DNA from: Rhodoferax sp.
Lineage (GTDB): Bacteria > Pseudomonadota > Gammaproteobacteria > Burkholderiales > Burkholderiaceae_C
Direction of reading: 5' to 3'
Length of the DNA: 7,271 bases
Assembly (NCBI GenBank): GCA_023231075.1
Contig: JALNWC010000124.1
Span: 1-7,271, forward strand
Position 1 is the stretch's first letter. Each line of letters begins with the position of its first letter. The notes beneath the pieces were generated by a model. That model had not been told where the DNA came from. It saw nothing but the letters and a program-made list of their open reading frames with translations, and made no database searches. Positions 5,231 through 7,271 of the stretch are shown piece after piece. The position numbers were made by a program, and so were the translations under genes.

Positions 5231-6418
5231 TCACGCTCCCTTGGCTAACCACAGTCGGCTGATGGCACCCTTGAGGTCTTTGAGTGCGGCGCCCGAGACG
5301 ATGGCGATGCCGGCCTCTTGCGCGCGCTGGCGGTCGGCTTCGCTGCTGGCGAGCTGGCCCCGGTAGTCCACCACCATGCCGCGGGTGCGGATGCCGCCGA
5401 GCTTGAGCAGGGATTCCATTTTGTACAGCGCTTCGGTGGCTTTGTTGTCGTCGCCCTTGCCGCCCTGGGCCAGATTGGCGGTTTTGCATTCGATCAGGTG
5501 CAGGGTGTTGCGGTACAAAAACGCCACGTCGATTTCGTTTTTGTCGCGGCTTTTGCCGTTGTGTGCATCCGGCCCGCCAAAGCTCACGCGCACGCCCATG
5601 GCCACGTCGGTCAGGCCCTCGTGCTGGGCGCGCAAGGATTGCAAAGCCTCAAACACATGCGATTCAAGCCAGCCGCCGTTGACGAAAAAACGCGCTTCTT
5701 CGTTTTTGAACATCAGCACCTGGCCGGTTTGGCGCAGCAGGCCGGCGTCGGCAAACAGGGCAATGATGTCGCTCAAAGAACGTGAGTCGTATTGCGCGGG
5801 GCTCAGTTCCACGCGCAGGGTGGGGTTGTCGCGGGCCGCGCGGGCCAGCGCATTGACGGTGCCCAGCGCGCGCCCGGCACTGGCCACATGGTCGATCAGC
5901 CGCGCGGTCAGGTCGCGCAGTTCGCGGCTCACCTGGGGCTGCTCCTGGGTGGTGACGGTGTGGCCGTGGGCGCGCAGCATTTCGTGCACCTTCAGCTTGG
6001 CGCGCAGGGGTTGGCTGGTGGCTTTTTGGCCCAGCACGAGTACTTCGTCACTTTCCACGTTGACATAAAACACGGGCTTGTTTTCTGCCCGGAAAACCTC
6101 TTGCGCCGCCACCGCCATCAGCTTGGTGCCGCCGGTAACGTTCAACGCGATGTCCTCGGTGGGATGCTCGGCCAGGTAATCCATGAAGGTGTCGCTGAGC
6201 GCGGCGTAGTCGTAGGCGTTGGGCAGTTCCAGGGTTTCCACTGCAAGGCCGGGGCATTTGGTCTGGATGACCGCGCGCAGGGCGATGGCGGCCTGCTTCA
6301 TCTGGGTGCTGCAAGCCAAAACCACCTTGCGCGGGCGCCAGGCTTCGTCAAGCACGGGCAGCAGGTTGGGTGTGGCCTGGGCCGAGACCAGGCAGAGGTG
6401 GGTGTGGTGGGCGGGCAT
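5231..6418 (-). CDS. Card1/Can2-like CARF nuclease (DUF1887), cyclic oligoadenylate-activated
   Basis: A 395-residue protein with the full Card1/Can2 layout. The N-terminal CARF domain begins HLCLVSAQATPNLLPVLDEA, continues with KVVLACSTQMKQAA, and has the ligand-loop motif NVTGGTKLMAV (93-103). A middle winged-helix-like region (about 165-245) precedes a C-terminal PD-(D/E)XK nuclease: GGWLE (248-252), NEIDVAFLY with D297, and LIECKT with E310 and K312 as the metal and catalytic residues. Characterised members bind cyclic tetra-adenylate made by Cas10 and cut single-stranded DNA or RNA, or nick supercoiled DNA, causing dormancy. All expected catalytic residues are present. The ATG is 7 nt after the deaminase stop, so the two genes form an operon. 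The family is firm; substrate preference and the exact cyclic ligand are inferred. Confidence 0.94.
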   Translation of the reverse strand: MPAHHTHLCLVSAQATPNLLPVLDEAWRPRKVVLACSTQMKQAAIALRAVIQTKCPGLAVETLELPNAYDYAALSDTFMDYLAEHPTEDIALNVTGGTKLMAVAAQEVFRAENKPVFYVNVESDEVLVLGQKATSQPLRAKLKVHEMLRAHGHTVTTQEQPQVSRELRDLTARLIDHVASAGRALGTVNALARAARDNPTLRVELSPAQYDSRSLSDIIALFADAGLLRQTGQVLMFKNEEARFFVNGGWLESHVFEALQSLRAQHEGLTDVAMGVRVSFGGPDAHNGKSRDKNEIDVAFLYRNTLHLIECKTANLAQGGKGDDNKATEALYKMESLLKLGGIRTRGMVVDYRGQLASSEADRQRAQEAGIAIVSGAALKDLKGAISRLWLAKGA

Positions 6419-6425
6419 GGTTAAT

Positions 6426-7271
6426 TTATCGTGTCGTCAGTAGGGTAAATATCTGCCCGTCCACCCGCTTGAGCAGCGATTCGCGCTGGGCGCTGGGTAA
6501 AAAGGCATGGACAAAGCTTTGGCGCATCAGGGCCAGGCATTCCCAAAGGCTCAGGCCACCTTCGGTCATGCGGGCGGCTGCCAGGAATTCACCGACCAGG
6601 GTGGTGCGGCTGATGGCGGGGTTGTCGGTGCACAAGGCCAACGGCAAGCCGGCCTGCATGAACTGGCGCAGCGGGTAACGCGGCAAACCGTGGCTGGCCG
6701 GGTAGGCTGGGTCGGCAAAGCCGACCACCTCGCGGTTGGAGCTGGGGCACAGTTCCAGGCAGATGCCACGGTCGCGAAAGCGCGCCAGCAGTTGGGGGTG
6801 GTCGGCCAACGTCAGGCCGTGCCCAATGCGGTCGGCGTGCAGATGGTAGGCAGCTTGCCAGATGTTGCTGGCGGCTTCGCCTTCGCCTGCGTGGATGGTC
6901 AGCGGCAGGCAGTGGGCAAATGCGGGGGTGAAGGCACTGGCCAGGGTTTCGGGGGCGTGGGTGCCTTCGTCGCCGGCCAGGTCCAGGCCGAGCAGAAAGC
7001 CACCGAGTTCGGCATGCGCTGCGGTGGCTTGCGCCACCACCTGCGCCAGGGTGTCGCGCTGGCGGCGGTCCAAAATCCAGAGGAAGCCGATGCACAAGCC
7101 GTCCTGCCCCGCCGGGCTTGGCGCTGCGCCCACCTGGACGCCTGCCTGCTGCAGGGCCGCGCGCAAGTCGTGCAAAAAGCCAATCGGGTCCTGCGGACGG
7201 TACTTGTGCGGGCTGCCGCGCAATTCCAGATAAGCCAGACCTTCGGCGCGCGCCTGCGCCAGCAGCGCCCG
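6426..7271 (-). CDS. Adenosine deaminase-family protein, 5' partial (probable CRISPR-associated deaminase, Cad1-like)
   Basis: The frame is open to the window edge (281 residues visible), so the true start is outside; a TTG at 7223 is only an internal codon. The visible segment opens with GLAYLELRGSPHKY, then has the deaminase motifs LTIHAGEGEA (zinc or catalytic His and Glu), DRIGHG, CLELCPSSNREV and LALCTDNPAIS (metal Asp followed by Asn in place of the second Asp of classical enzymes). The N-terminal HxH metal motif is not in the window. Cad1 proteins fuse a CARF domain to such a deaminase and convert ATP to ITP when cyclic oligoadenylate binds. Location 7 nt before a Card1-like gene supports that role. 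An ordinary purine-salvage deaminase is the alternative but would be unexpected here. Confidence 0.88.
   Translation of the reverse strand, partial: RALLAQARAEGLAYLELRGSPHKYRPQDPIGFLHDLRAALQQAGVQVGAAPSPAGQDGLCIGFLWILDRRQRDTLAQVVAQATAAHAELGGFLLGLDLAGDEGTHAPETLASAFTPAFAHCLPLTIHAGEGEAASNIWQAAYHLHADRIGHGLTLADHPQLLARFRDRGICLELCPSSNREVVGFADPAYPASHGLPRYPLRQFMQAGLPLALCTDNPAISRTTLVGEFLAAARMTEGGLSLWECLALMRQSFVHAFLPSAQRESLLKRVDGQIFTLLTTR

Overview
The window is one flank of a type III CRISPR-Cas locus from a high-GC bacterium. Protein style and G/C-biased third codon positions suggest a betaproteobacterium (Burkholderiales or Rhodocyclales); this is inference, because no rRNA or other taxonomic marker is present. 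Almost everything is on the minus strand, so the biological order runs from position 7271 down to position 1.

Region by region, in transcription order: (1) 7271-6426, the 3' part of an adenosine deaminase-family gene that runs off the window edge. In this context it is probably the deaminase domain of a CRISPR-associated deaminase (Cad1-like). (2) 6418-5231, a complete CARF plus PD-(D/E)XK nuclease of the Card1/Can2 (DUF1887) family. (3) 5178-4442, a UPF0175 antitoxin and a DUF3368 PIN-domain toxin. (4) 4438-3323, a RAMP-family Cas6 crRNA-processing endonuclease. (5) 2833-3437, on the plus strand, an AbrB/MazE-like antitoxin and a Doc/Fic toxin; the toxin gene overlaps the cas6 3' end tail to tail by 115 bp. 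(6) 2712-325, a four-gene adaptation cluster: a Cas2, a catalytic Cas1, a divergent Cas1-like protein lacking catalytic residues, and a second Cas2. (7) 324-116, a gene-free leader. (8) 115-1, the leader-proximal end of a CRISPR array with 37-bp repeats.

How the genes could work together: the two Cas1-family and two Cas2-family proteins would acquire spacers. Cas6 would cut the array transcript. The Card1-like nuclease and the deaminase would be ancillary effectors triggered by the cyclic oligoadenylate that a Cas10 enzyme makes. No cas10 and no csm/cmr genes are in the window; if they exist they should lie beyond position 7271 or elsewhere in the genome. Two different toxin-antitoxin pairs are embedded among the cas genes, one co-directional and one antisense.

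The most unusual feature is the paired adaptation cluster (cas2, cas1, cas1-like, cas2), which suggests an asymmetric spacer integrase made from one active and one inactive Cas1 lineage. Next come the pairing of a Card1-like nuclease with a deaminase, the antisense Doc/cas6 overlap that gives Cas6 an extra tail, and a dispersed-repeat-like palindrome read in frame inside cas6.
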